Below, in pieces: positions 25,608 through 34,529 of a stretch of DNA of 37,471 nt. The number at the start of each line of letters is the position of its first letter. Positions within the stretch are counted from its first letter, which is position 1. A program made the translations under genes and the position numbers. A model generated the notes under the pieces. It had not been told where the DNA came from, did no database searches, and saw only the letters and a list, made by a program, of their open reading frames with translations. Source of the stretch: Chloroflexus sp. MS-G (lineage in GTDB: Bacteria; Chloroflexota; Chloroflexia; Chloroflexales; Chloroflexaceae). The stretch is from contig NZ_JPIM01000043.1 of assembly GCF_000735195.1 (NCBI RefSeq), positions 1 through 37,471 of the forward strand, read 5' to 3'.

Positions 25608-25995
25608 AGGTATAGAGAGAAAACGTCATAGCAATACAGAACATCCTTTTACAGTATACAGCATTCTCGTCGATCAAGGATTTTTAAAGTCTTCCAGGTA
25701 TGTTCCTCATACTTAACGTGAGTTCGGGATAAGGAATTGCACTGCTACCCACTGGGACGGCGGCGATGGGATGCGCCTGATGGCGGCGCTGCGGGGTCGG
25801 TCATCGAATCAAGCCAAAGTCGAGCAACCCGCTTATGCCGGCACAGGGTCAGTACCGCCATGTCGCTACAAAGCGTACAATGGAATCCCCTGCCAGGTTG
25901 GTCACGTGCCTTCATTCCGTCTCGGGGATAAATTCCTGGTATAATGAGATAAAGTACACCTTTATCATAAGCAGCACAATGGAGAAACAATTCCT
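25608..25995. other. Intergenic region between two divergent membrane-protein genes
   Basis: It holds the promoter for the plus-strand gene at 25996. A minus-strand frame at 25745-25990 (81 codons) includes CTLCSDMAVLTLCRH, a possible small zinc motif, but has no good ribosome-binding site and a low-complexity C-terminus. It is left uncalled. Nothing else is recognised. Confidence 0.5.
25937..25945 (+). promoter_or_regulatory. Extended -10 promoter (TGGTATAAT)
   Basis: TGG directly followed by TATAAT lies about 50 bp before ATG 25996, whose ribosome-binding site is GGAGAAA. No good -35 hexamer is found 17 bp upstream, as expected for an extended -10 promoter. Confidence 0.55.
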
Positions 25996-26409
25996 ATGTC
26001 TGCCATAACTGACACCCTTGATCGAGTGTTTGATCGCTTACTCTTCCTGCCACCGCAACCACATGCACCAGAAGTCAATATCGCCGAAGAGGTCGGTGAA
26101 GAAGAGGTCGTACCGGCCACACCCGGCGAGCGAGCTTTCAGCATCTCACTCTTTATCTCGGCAACCCGTTGTACCCTGCAATATGTACTTTTGCCGATTG
26201 TCTTGCCATTGATTGGACTAACAACCGACATCTCGCTTCCCCTGGTCATTCTCCTCGATCTGCTGGCAATCGCCATGCTAGTGCGCAGTTTGCGCTACTT
26301 CTGGCAAACACGCCATCCACGTCGGTTTGATATGCTGCCTCTTTCCGGTGTGATCCTCTTCATCATTCTCTTCTCGCTAGGATTCGATCTCTGGCAACTA
26401 TTGAACTAA
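25996..26409 (+). CDS. Hypothetical membrane protein
   Basis: A 137-residue protein, not recognised by family. The N-terminal ~45 residues are soluble and acidic (NIAEEVGEEEVVP). About three membrane helices follow: RCTLQYVLLPIVLPLIG, LPLVILLDLLAIAMLV and LPLSGVILFIILFSLGFDL. A basic segment RYFWQTRHPRRFD lies between the last two. GGAGAAA and an extended -10 promoter precede it. It is monocistronic; a c-di-GMP signalling gene follows 157 bp later. Confidence 0.75.
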   Translation: MSAITDTLDRVFDRLLFLPPQPHAPEVNIAEEVGEEEVVPATPGERAFSISLFISATRCTLQYVLLPIVLPLIGLTTDISLPLVILLDLLAIAMLVRSLRYFWQTRHPRRFDMLPLSGVILFIILFSLGFDLWQLLN

Positions 26410-26566
26410 ACACCGTACACCTTCGTTTATACGGGTGCCTGCTGTAAGCCTGAATTTATGCTCAGGCCCAGTCAGGCATCTATTACTGTAAACATCATTG
26501 CAACACTATGCAGCAAAAGCGGTATACTACAACCGATGAACACCAGCACAAAGATATGCAAATGGT

Positions 26567-28456
26567 ATGAACAGTCACGAATCATTGCCGCAAAGCACCT
26601 TCCTGCACAACAGCTCAGCGTCAGAAGCTATACGAACGTTTGCAGAATGTATCGCTGAAATTGTTATTATTCTCGCACCTGATTATACTGTTCAATTCAT
26701 CAACAGCGCAGTTAATACCTTACTTGGCTACGAATCAGCAACCATCCTCAACCGCTCCTTTTATCAACTCATTCATCCAGATGAATACGTAATTGTCCGG
26801 CAATACCTGGATCAACTAGCAGTTGGCCAGTGTGGCGCGCAACCGTTGCGGGTGCGCCTGCGCCACGATGATGGAAGCTGGCGTATCTTTGAACTACACA
26901 TCTGTCATCACCAACACCAGGCGCCGATTACCGGTATTGTACTGAGTGGGTACGACATCACCGCATTAATTGCTGCCGATCATGCGCTGCGGAATAATGA
27001 GATCCGTTATCGCCAACTCCTCGAACTGATGCCAATGCTGATCGTGATCAGCAGTTATTCCGAGGGATTGATCCGTTACTGCAATCCAGCCGGTGCCCGC
27101 ATTTTCGGTGTCTCTGATCCGGCAGAGGTGTTGAATTGTCCACTCACCGAATTCCTTTCGGCGGAAGAGCACACCCTTATGTGGCGTCGGCGGCAAGAGC
27201 TGCAAAATGGCGAGACTCTCAAACCCGCTCGTTACCACATTTATGCACGTGATCAGGTGGTACGAGTGGTGGAAGTGCAGGGTATCATTATCGAAAATTC
27301 TGGAGAGCTACAGGTGCTCAGCTTCGGGTTCGATGTCAGTGATCGCATCGAGGCCGAACGTCAGCTTAACCTGCGGGCAAAGGTACTGGCCCAGATCAAC
27401 GAAGCGGTGATTGTGACCGACCGCAGTGGCGCGATTATCTACCTGAATGAAATGGCCGCCAATCTCTATGGAGTACGACCGGAAGAGGTGATCGATCAAC
27501 CCCTCTCACGTCTCTTTACTGCCGAGCCATTACCCTACCAGTCATACGAACATCCTTCCTGGAATACTACTCTGCATCGAGGTTGGCGTGGCGAATTACT
27601 GCATCGTTTGCCCAACGGGCGCACGATGATTGTTGATGTCAGTATCGATCCACTGTATGACGATGAACTAGCGAGCGGCGGCGCATTAATCGTTGTGCGC
27701 GATATTACCAGCCGTAAGCAAGCTGAAGAACGATTGCGCCTTCTTGAGTCGGTGATTGTCAATACCAACGATGCTGTTCTCATCCTTGATGCCGAGCCAC
27801 TCCAGGCGCCAGGGCCTTTTATCCGTTATGCCAACGCTGCCTGTACCCATCTGACCGGCTACGCAACCCAAGAGCTGATTGGCCGCAGCCTGCGAATTTT
27901 GCATGGCCCGGCGACCGATCCAACTACGCTGACGATGCTCTGGCAGGCAATGGAACGGCAACAAACGATCCGCCTTGAAATACTCTACTACAGCCGTGCC
28001 GGCGAACCGATCTGGGTCGATATGAGCCTGTCACCGGTTACAAATGAGCGCCATCAGACAACCCACTTCATCGCCCTGCACCGTGATATTAGTGCGCAAA
28101 AGTTAGCCTCTTTCCTTGAGCATGATCGTTCAGAGATTCTGGCACTCTTGCTTCAGCACAGTCCGGTGAACACGGTTCTGACGAAGCTAGTTGAATTGAT
28201 CGAACGACAACGCCCGCATTGGCTGGTATGGACGGGAATCGATGGGCATACGTCGGTGTTCAGTAAGCGATTAAGTGAGGCGGCTGAACAGATTGAATTA
28301 CGCATTCGCCAATTACTTGCCCATGCCCACCATTCGCGACCAATACCGATTGATTTGCGTACTCACTGGACCGATTTGTGCCATTACGGTGTGACTGGCT
28401 GCTGGCTCTGGCCCCTTGCCGGTACAAAAGGCGCACTGGCTATCTTCCATACCTAA
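26567..28456 (+). CDS. PAS x4 - partial GAF sensor, N-terminal part of an interrupted c-di-GMP protein
   Basis: A 629-residue product with no membrane helix. Four PAS domains lie at about 22-138, 145-265, 270-390 and 392-515, each ending in a D-I/V-S or D-I-T linker (YDITALIAADHAL, FDVSDRIEAERQL, RDITSRKQAEERL, RDISAQKLASFL). The fourth has a LOV-like ELIGRSLRILHGPATD stretch but lacks the flavin-binding cysteine. A GAF domain starts near 540 and breaks off at GALAIFHT, where TAA 28454-28456 stops translation. The same frame stays open after the stop and completes the GAF strand, so this is the front half of a longer protein. ATG 26567 lacks a clear ribosome-binding site. A weak promoter (TTGCAA, 19 bp, TATACT at 26523-26528) precedes it. 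Confidence 0.85.
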   Translation: MNSHESLPQSTFLHNSSASEAIRTFAECIAEIVIILAPDYTVQFINSAVNTLLGYESATILNRSFYQLIHPDEYVIVRQYLDQLAVGQCGAQPLRVRLRHDDGSWRIFELHICHHQHQAPITGIVLSGYDITALIAADHALRNNEIRYRQLLELMPMLIVISSYSEGLIRYCNPAGARIFGVSDPAEVLNCPLTEFLSAEEHTLMWRRRQELQNGETLKPARYHIYARDQVVRVVEVQGIIIENSGELQVLSFGFDVSDRIEAERQLNLRAKVLAQINEAVIVTDRSGAIIYLNEMAANLYGVRPEEVIDQPLSRLFTAEPLPYQSYEHPSWNTTLHRGWRGELLHRLPNGRTMIVDVSIDPLYDDELASGGALIVVRDITSRKQAEERLRLLESVIVNTNDAVLILDAEPLQAPGPFIRYANAACTHLTGYATQELIGRSLRILHGPATDPTTLTMLWQAMERQQTIRLEILYYSRAGEPIWVDMSLSPVTNERHQTTHFIALHRDISAQKLASFLEHDRSEILALLLQHSPVNTVLTKLVELIERQRPHWLVWTGIDGHTSVFSKRLSEAAEQIELRIRQLLAHAHHSRPIPIDLRTHWTDLCHYGVTGCWLWPLAGTKGALAIFHT

Positions 28457-28465
28457 ACTGAATGG

Positions 28466-29869
28466 ATGTCCGAACGTGATCAGGTCCTTTTACGAGTTGT
28501 CACTGACCTGCTAAGCTTGATTGCCGATCATAACCGGCTGAACACCCAACTGCGTTATCAAGAAAGGTACGACACACTGACCGGCTTACCTAATCGCCAC
28601 CTGTTGCAGGAACGAATTGATCTGGCCCTGCATGATGCGCGTGAACATCGGCGTACAGTCGCACTCCTCTTTATCGATCTCGATGGCTTCAAGCAAATCA
28701 ATGACTCGTTGGGTCATCCAACAGGTGATCGATTCCTGAAGCATGTCAGTCAGGTCTTTGCGACGTGTGTGCGTCCTCAAGATACGCTGGGCCGTATGGG
28801 CGGCGACGAGTTTCTGCTGCTAATGCCCGATCTGCCGGATGCACGCCTGGCCGATATGGCTGCTTACCGCCTCCTTGAGGCTCTGCAAACGCCATATCTC
28901 CAGGAAGGACAGGAACTACGGCTGACTGCCAGTATCGGCATTAGTCTTTTCCCACGCGATGGGGTTGATAGCATGACACTGCTCAAGAATGCCGAAAGCG
29001 CTATGCATCGGGCAAAGGAAACAAAGCGGAACGGTTTTCTGCATTATCGTCCCGAACATAGCCGCCGTGCTCATAACCGACTCGCGTTAGAAGTACAGTT
29101 GCGACGTGCTATCGAACGTCACGAACTCAAGGTCTACTATCAGCCTCAATACGACCTGGTCAGTGAACGGATCGTCAGTGTCGAGGCTTTGGTGCGCTGG
29201 CATCATCCCCAACGCGGCCCTATCTCGCCTGGTGAATTTATCCCTATTGCCGAGCAAAGTGATCTGATCGTAGACATCGGGTCATGGGTGCTGCGCGAAG
29301 CTTGCCGTCAGACAATGGAATGGCATCAGGCTGGCTACCCCCTGTTGCGTATGAGTGTTAACATTTCTGCTCGTCAATTGTTACGACCCGAGTTCATCGC
29401 TGAAGTAGCAGCGATCATCCACACGACTGGCTTACCGGCAAACTGCCTTGAGCTGGAGATTACCGAAGGGGTGATGCTTGATGACCCAATGTATGCTGCG
29501 CACCAGATCGATCAACTACACCAGATAGGTGTGCGGGTGGTGCTCGATGATTTCGGTACCGGTTATTCATCGCTTGCGTATTTGCGTCAGTTACCACTCG
29601 ATGCACTTAAGATTGATCAGGCCTTTGTACGGGCTATCGATGAGCAGAACCAGATGGTAACGAACAGCCGAGCTTTACTGCGAGCAATTATCAATCTGGC
29701 CCATAGCCTTGGTCTGGCTGTTATCGCCGAAGGTGTAGAAACACCTGAACAACGCATCGCGCTGGCCAGTATGGGATGTGACATTCTACAGGGTTACTTG
29801 TTCGCTCCGCCATTACCGGCAGCGGAGGTCTGGCCGACTATTTTACGTCTGCAAGGGGATGATACGTAG
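28466..29869 (+). CDS. GGDEF-EAL protein, C-terminal part of the interrupted sensor
   Basis: A 467-residue product in the same reading frame as the PAS gene, after one TAA and three sense codons (T-E-W). Residues 1-40 complete the GAF domain ([23 protein letters not shown]). The diguanylate cyclase domain is intact, with GGDEF at 112-116 and a RxxD inhibitory site (RPQD) five residues ahead. The EAL phosphodiesterase domain also keeps its residues: [49 protein letters not shown] and [11 protein letters not shown]. It could therefore make or degrade cyclic di-GMP if translated. No Shine-Dalgarno precedes ATG 28466; translation would need read-through or reinitiation 10 bases after the stop. 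Confidence 0.85.
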   Translation: MSERDQVLLRVVTDLLSLIADHNRLNTQLRYQERYDTLTGLPNRHLLQERIDLALHDAREHRRTVALLFIDLDGFKQINDSLGHPTGDRFLKHVSQVFATCVRPQDTLGRMGGDEFLLLMPDLPDARLADMAAYRLLEALQTPYLQEGQELRLTASIGISLFPRDGVDSMTLLKNAESAMHRAKETKRNGFLHYRPEHSRRAHNRLALEVQLRRAIERHELKVYYQPQYDLVSERIVSVEALVRWHHPQRGPISPGEFIPIAEQSDLIVDIGSWVLREACRQTMEWHQAGYPLLRMSVNISARQLLRPEFIAEVAAIIHTTGLPANCLELEITEGVMLDDPMYAAHQIDQLHQIGVRVVLDDFGTGYSSLAYLRQLPLDALKIDQAFVRAIDEQNQMVTNSRALLRAIINLAHSLGLAVIAEGVETPEQRIALASMGCDILQGYLFAPPLPAAEVWPTILRLQGDDT

Positions 29870-29888
29870 GGGCGATTTGCGCCCCTAC
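29866..29888 (+). terminator. Hairpin overlapping the stop codon of the GGDEF-EAL gene
   Basis: GTAGGGGCG (29866-29874) pairs perfectly with CGCCCCTAC (29880-29888) around ATTTG. The TAG stop lies inside the left arm. This GTAGGGGCG...CGCCCCTAC sequence is of the small palindromic-repeat type seen in many genomes. No U tract follows. Confidence 0.55.
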
Positions 29889-29975
29889 ACCGTAGTATGC
29901 TCATGCGGCATACACGCCAATTGCTAGCACTTGACATACCTGCCTGAAAGACACCGTCGCAACCGGAGAACTTAC

Positions 29976-30965
29976 TCACCGAAGCTCCTCTTCACCCTCT
30001 ACCGGTACCGGAATCTGCGTCAACATCTGTTGGAGAATACCGATGGTTGTCTGGCCGCGCAAACGTGCCTCAGCCGTTAGAATGAGACGATGGTTGAGCG
30101 CTGGTATCACCATGGCCTTTACGTCATCGGGAAGCACAAAGCTGCGACCGGCCATTGCTGCGCGCGCCTGAGCCAAATAGGCAAGCGCTAGTGAACCACG
30201 CGGACTCGAGCCCAACTCGATGTCAGGGCGCTCACGAGTAGCGCGTGTGATCGTCACCAGATACCGACGTACTGGCGGACTGATAGATACCCCACGAACG
30301 GCTGCCTGTAGAGCGCGTACTTCACCTGCATCCACAACTGGTGATGGCAGTGATCCTGTTGCCGCTGTGAGTGATCGCTGCACGATCTCTTCTTCTTCAT
30401 CAGCATTTGGATAACCCATCGCAACTTTGATCAAAAAGCGGTCAAGCTGTGCTTCGGGTAACGGGAAAGTACCTTCTAGCTCAATCGGATTTTGGGTCGC
30501 GATGACCATAAAGGGACGTGGGAGGGGACGTGTTTCACCATCAATCGAGACTGTGCGCTCTTGCATAGCTTCGAGGAGGGCGCTTTGCGTGCGTGGCGTT
30601 GCCCGATTGATTTCATCGGTGAGCACGATCTGGGCAAAGATAGGACCGGGACGAAACTGAAACTCACCGATCTTTTGATTAAAGAACGAAAGGCCGGTCA
30701 CATCAGACGGTAACAGATCAGGGGTAAACTGAATGCGCTGAAACGTACAACCCAGAGCACCGGCCAGGGCACGAGCAAGTGTTGTCTTACCCGTACCGGG
30801 CACATCTTCGAGAAGCACGTGACCTTCACACAATAAAGCAGCAAGCAACAGATCAATGATCGCTTCTTTACCAACAATAATTCGACCAATCTGCTCACGA
30901 ATGGCTGTCGTGATGCGATGTATTTCGGCGATAGCAGTTGCAGAAACTGTTGACACGATAAACAC
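29976..30965 (-). CDS. MoxR-family AAA+ ATPase
   Basis: Cytosolic chaperone-like ATPase of 329 residues. MoxR proteins help activate or assemble partner complexes, often with VWA or DUF58 proteins. Walker A is EDVPGTGKT (about 53-61), Walker B IVLTDEINR, sensor 1 FMVIATQNP, and FPLPEAQLDRFL with SPRGSLALAYLAQA are typical MoxR blocks. The start is chosen at GTG 30965, with GGGAG four bases upstream; GTG 30956 and a TTG at 30995 are alternatives. Unusually, no DUF58 or VWA gene is adjacent. The gene ahead on the same strand is a secreted propeller-like protein 76 bp away. Confidence 0.92.
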   Translation of the reverse strand: MFIVSTVSATAIAEIHRITTAIREQIGRIIVGKEAIIDLLLAALLCEGHVLLEDVPGTGKTTLARALAGALGCTFQRIQFTPDLLPSDVTGLSFFNQKIGEFQFRPGPIFAQIVLTDEINRATPRTQSALLEAMQERTVSIDGETRPLPRPFMVIATQNPIELEGTFPLPEAQLDRFLIKVAMGYPNADEEEEIVQRSLTAATGSLPSPVVDAGEVRALQAAVRGVSISPPVRRYLVTITRATRERPDIELGSSPRGSLALAYLAQARAAMAGRSFVLPDDVKAMVIPALNHRLILTAEARLRGQTTIGILQQMLTQIPVPVEGEEELR

Positions 30966-31041
30966 CCTACTCCCGAGAAAACAGAATGGTGACAAACAAT
31001 GGCATTATAACAAACCCTGCAATGTCCGTTCCTGCTACCGG

Positions 31042-32439
31042 CTAACGGTTCAGCGGCATTGTAACGTAGTATCCATCAGTGCCACCAGGTCGAGTAGCGA
31101 ACGGCGGATTCCCGGTCGTAATCAATGCCCGCGAATTCACCGAGTTGGGGTTCAAATTAACGACAACCGCCAGCCGATCTGAGGTAACGGCTGCGGCAAC
31201 CGCCGGCGAACTTCCAGCCGTTGCCCCCGGTGCCGCCAGCGCAGTCCACAACAGGCGCTGTGAGAAATCAGATTTGACAACCAGCACAAACGGTTCACCA
31301 CTTTCATAACCCCCCAGCGTTTGCGCAAATAACTGCATCCCACTACGGCCTTGCAAGCAACATGCGGTATCACCCACAATGAGCAGCGTTCCATCTGCTG
31401 CAACCGCCAGCCCACGAATTGAGATGGAATTTCCTTTACCATCGCTCAAGCGGGTTAGCAACCACTGCCCCCGTAGCAGCGTGCCGGTTGCAGGATCAAA
31501 ACGTCCATACCAGGCCAGCGATTTAGCGCCGCTGAGATTAAACGGATTGTTGTAGGAGTCAAATTTGATCAATTCACTCGCGCTCAATACGCGATGAATG
31601 TCAGCCGGGTCGTGCGTAAAGATAGAATTCCCGCCATCGGTAAATCCGGCCATGTAGAGCATTCCATCAGCCCCCATTACCAGACGCCGACCTTCGCTAT
31701 CAGCGGTAAGACCGGCCCCTTTAACAACACTCGCACTAAAGCCGTAGCGTTGCCATGCCAGCTCACCATCGTTCAGCCGATACGCACGAAGGAAGGCAAC
31801 TTTCAAATCAGAAGCGGCCTGCGTATAGCCGGTAGCAAACACCAATCCACTGGTAGCGTCAATGGCAATATCGTGTACTGCCGTACCAAGTACGTTGATT
31901 GAACGCGGTATCCCACCGTTGGCCGGATACACCAGCAACATCCGGTCGGCAGCCATGAGCGCCGCTACCCGGCCATCGTGGGCAATAGCACAACGGACTA
32001 CATTCCCTGGCGTTGCCGTCCACTGGATTGTCGTCAAATCCGGAGCAACCACACTCAATCCATCTGGACCACATACAACCACGCTACCATCACTGGCTAA
32101 CGCCGCATGACTCAGCGTAGATGCGACACGAACAATCCGACTGATCGTTCGGCCATCAGCAGCAATCTGCACCAGTGCACCCGATCCACCGTTCGGTAAA
32201 ACAGTCTCTGGTACACCGGCCAGTACCGGCACATTTCCGGCAATGATTACATTGCCGGTAGAGGTTATACCAACGGCAACAAGTGCATCGTTCTGCTCAC
32301 TCCCAAGATAACCGGCAACGGTCGGTGGCGGACTTTGCACGATGGGAATCCAGAGTGTCACCGGCCCTGACTGCTGCGCTTGAGCGACAGACACCAACAT
32401 GATGACGAGTAAAAAGAGATTTGTCATGCGGAAAATCAT
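31042..32439 (-). CDS. Secreted beta-propeller-like protein
   Basis: A 465-residue exported protein of unknown function. Residues 1-22 are a signal peptide (LFLLVIMLVSVAQAQQ, probable cut after AQA). The rest is built of repeated beta hairpins with patterns such as GNVIIAGNVPVL, GRVAALMAADRM, GLVFATGYTQAA, GMLYMAGFTDGG and GTLLIVGDTACC, like delta-60, SBBP or WD-type propellers. Two adjacent cysteines (TACCLQG) could form a disulfide. No catalytic residues are evident. ATG 32439 is taken as the start; ATG 32427 is possible. It may bind or report on an extracytoplasmic ligand; that is inference. Gap to the MoxR gene is 76 bp. Confidence 0.72.
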   Translation of the reverse strand: MIFRMTNLFLLVIMLVSVAQAQQSGPVTLWIPIVQSPPPTVAGYLGSEQNDALVAVGITSTGNVIIAGNVPVLAGVPETVLPNGGSGALVQIAADGRTISRIVRVASTLSHAALASDGSVVVCGPDGLSVVAPDLTTIQWTATPGNVVRCAIAHDGRVAALMAADRMLLVYPANGGIPRSINVLGTAVHDIAIDATSGLVFATGYTQAASDLKVAFLRAYRLNDGELAWQRYGFSASVVKGAGLTADSEGRRLVMGADGMLYMAGFTDGGNSIFTHDPADIHRVLSASELIKFDSYNNPFNLSGAKSLAWYGRFDPATGTLLRGQWLLTRLSDGKGNSISIRGLAVAADGTLLIVGDTACCLQGRSGMQLFAQTLGGYESGEPFVLVVKSDFSQRLLWTALAAPGATAGSSPAVAAAVTSDRLAVVVNLNPNSVNSRALITTGNPPFATRPGGTDGYYVTMPLNR

Positions 32440-32569
32440 AGGGATGCAGTCCTGATTATGCTTTGTACATCAGTACTAACCGGCCTATCTTGTTGTCACC
32501 GAATAAGCGGTACATAGCTATCACACCCATCAACATATCAAACTGTGTCTGGCAAAACCAGCCTTACTT

Positions 32570-32578
32570 TGGTATGAT
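32570..32578 (+). promoter_or_regulatory. Extended -10 promoter candidate for dps
   Basis: TGG followed by TATGAT (32573-32578) lies about 100 bp before ATG 32677. The -35 match is poor. The 237-bp gap between the divergent propeller gene and dps contains no other recognised feature. Confidence 0.35.
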
Positions 32579-32676
32579 GATAGTACTAGTGATGACACCC
32601 TCGACTGCTGTCATCGCCGCTGTCAACCGTAATCGTTACGGTCTGGCAAGGACAAAGCGACATAAGGAGAGACAGT

Positions 32677-33168
32677 ATGACACAGACAACCGAATTCGCA
32701 ACGCGCATTGATATTCCGGCCGAGCATCGGCGCACGCTGATTGCGATGCTGAATCAGCAATTGGCCGATACGTTCGATCTGATGAGTCAGGCCAAGCAGG
32801 CCCATTGGAACGTTAAAGGGCCACAGTTTTTAGAGCTACACGAGTTATTTGATGAACTTGCCGGTCGGCTGGCTGGCTTTGTTGACCTGCTAGCCGAGCG
32901 TGTTACGGCGCTAGGCGGCACTGCTCTTGGTACAGCCCGTATGGCCGCCGCTGCCTCCCGCCTGCCGGAATATCCGACTGATATTACCGACGGTATGAGC
33001 CACGTCACCGCGCTTGCCGACCGCTTTGCGGCGTATGCCCAAACTACCCGTCAGGGGATCGATCTCGCTACCAGCCTGAACGATCAGGCAACGGCTGATT
33101 TGATGACCGAGATTGCCCGTGCTGTCGATAAGGATTTGTGGTTCCTTGAAGCGCACTTACAGGGATAA
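32677..33168 (+). CDS. dps: Dps-type ferritin (DNA-binding protein from starved cells)
   Basis: Cytosolic iron-oxidising protein forming 12-mers that protect DNA from peroxide; 163 residues, normal length. The inter-subunit ferroxidase ligands are all present with exact family spacing: H43 (AHWNVKGP), H55, D59, D70 and E74, matching H31, H43, D47, D58 and E62 of Listeria Dps by spacing. The N-terminal tail is short with few lysines, so DNA binding may be weak. AAGGAGAG precedes ATG 32677. A lipoprotein gene follows only four bases after the stop. Dps genes are often peroxide-regulated, but no clear operator is seen. Confidence 0.92.
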   Translation: MTQTTEFATRIDIPAEHRRTLIAMLNQQLADTFDLMSQAKQAHWNVKGPQFLELHELFDELAGRLAGFVDLLAERVTALGGTALGTARMAAAASRLPEYPTDITDGMSHVTALADRFAAYAQTTRQGIDLATSLNDQATADLMTEIARAVDKDLWFLEAHLQG

Positions 33169-33172
33169 CACG

Positions 33173-34471
33173 GTGTACCGTTGTGTGATTCGTGCCGCGG
33201 CGCTCATTGGCGTCGTGGCACTTCTGTGTACAGCGTGTGCCGCCCCAACACCAACACCAACACCTGTCTCCCCTATCGTTGCTGCCACTCCAGTACCGAC
33301 ACCAACGCCATCACCTACTCCCCCGCCACCCCCAACAGCCACACCAGTCGCTCGTCGATTAACCATCTTGGTTGCAGAACCAGATGATGCACAACCAGCA
33401 ATTGCTGCCGAGCTACAACAGGCAGCTCAGATCGCCACACTTGATATAACTATCGTTCCACGCAATCCTGATGGTTTGTTGTTAAGCCTGGCAACCGATC
33501 AGATGCTCGGTCTACCACCACCAGACTTGATCTGGGCCAATCAAGAAGCATTAGTGGGCTTGCTTGCCGATAACGCACTAGCACCACTCAACGTTGATCT
33601 ACCACTTGATGTCCTGCCCGGTCTGCAAGCGATTGCGCAAACGGACACAACATTGTGGGGGGCGCCAATCACGGCCCAAGACATGCTCTTATTACTTTAC
33701 CAGCCCGACCGTATACCACCGGCAACAACAACCGAACTCGTAACGCTCACCCAGGCCGCCCGCACACCAGAGCGAGCCGGCTTCGTACAGGGTTGGGGAG
33801 CAGCACGCTGGCTGGCGCCGTGGTTGTATGCTGCTGGCGGCGCCTTTACGACCCCTGATGGTACACAACCAACCCTTGACACACCGGCTATGACTGCGAC
33901 GCTAACCCTGTTGCGTGATCTCTACCGGGCAGCACCCCGTAACGGTGATAGCTATGCACGTGGTCAGCGATTGCTGGCGCAGGGATTGGCTGCCTACGCT
34001 ATTGACGGTGACTGGGCATGGTCAACCTATCAGACCATAAGTGATACGTTCCAGATTGGGATTGCGCCACTCCCTACCTTCGCCGGTGCGCCGGCACGTC
34101 CGCTGATTGGCGGTAGTCTGCTGATGCGCCACCGTGATGGCAAAGCCACAACCGACGACATCACAGCACTCCTTGCTGTGCTTTATCAACCTGAAGTTCA
34201 ATTACGGCTGAGCGCGGCCCTAGGACGTCTGCCAGCGCTTGGAAGCCTGCTATCCGATCCGAGTATTCAATCCAACCCACGTCGGGCTGTAGCCGCTGCG
34301 CACGCGGCTACGGCGCCAGGTCTACCGCCAACACCGGCTGCCCGCTGCGCAGTATTCGGTATCGAATCGTATCTGTACAGTGCAACAACCGGAGACCTAC
34401 CGCTCAACGATATACCGGCAAAGATGCAGCAAGCAGCACTGGCATGTCTACGTCAGTATATGCAACCTTAA
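33173..34471 (+). CDS. Extracellular solute-binding lipoprotein (MalE-like)
   Basis: A 432-residue secreted lipoprotein. GTG 33173 is the start, with AGGGAT upstream and four bases after the dps stop. The signal sequence CVIRAAALIGVVALLCTAC gives a lipidation cysteine at C22, then a Pro/Thr linker (about 24-58). The mature domain resembles periplasmic-binding-protein type 2 sugar receptors: RLTILVAEPDD, DLIWANQEALVGLLADNALAPL, LWGAPITAQDMLLLLYQPDRI, AIDGDWAWSTYQTIS, IGIAPLPTFAGAPARPLIGGS. No ABC permease or ATPase is nearby, so partner and ligand are unknown. The GTG start coupled to dps is unusual. Confidence 0.82.
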   Translation: MYRCVIRAAALIGVVALLCTACAAPTPTPTPVSPIVAATPVPTPTPSPTPPPPPTATPVARRLTILVAEPDDAQPAIAAELQQAAQIATLDITIVPRNPDGLLLSLATDQMLGLPPPDLIWANQEALVGLLADNALAPLNVDLPLDVLPGLQAIAQTDTTLWGAPITAQDMLLLLYQPDRIPPATTTELVTLTQAARTPERAGFVQGWGAARWLAPWLYAAGGAFTTPDGTQPTLDTPAMTATLTLLRDLYRAAPRNGDSYARGQRLLAQGLAAYAIDGDWAWSTYQTISDTFQIGIAPLPTFAGAPARPLIGGSLLMRHRDGKATTDDITALLAVLYQPEVQLRLSAALGRLPALGSLLSDPSIQSNPRRAVAAAHAATAPGLPPTPAARCAVFGIESYLYSATTGDLPLNDIPAKMQQAALACLRQYMQP

Positions 34472-34476
34472 CTCGA

Positions 34477-34506
34477 TTGTCTGCGTCATATCGAAAGACG
34501 TACAAT
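34477..34506 (+). promoter_or_regulatory. Promoter candidate for the double-zinc-ribbon protein
   Basis: TTGTCT (34477-34482), an 18-bp spacer and TACAAT (34501-34506), placed 24 bp before ATG 34530. It begins five bases after the upstream stop codon. Confidence 0.5.
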
Positions 34507-34529
34507 GTTGAATGCAGAAAGGGAAAGCT

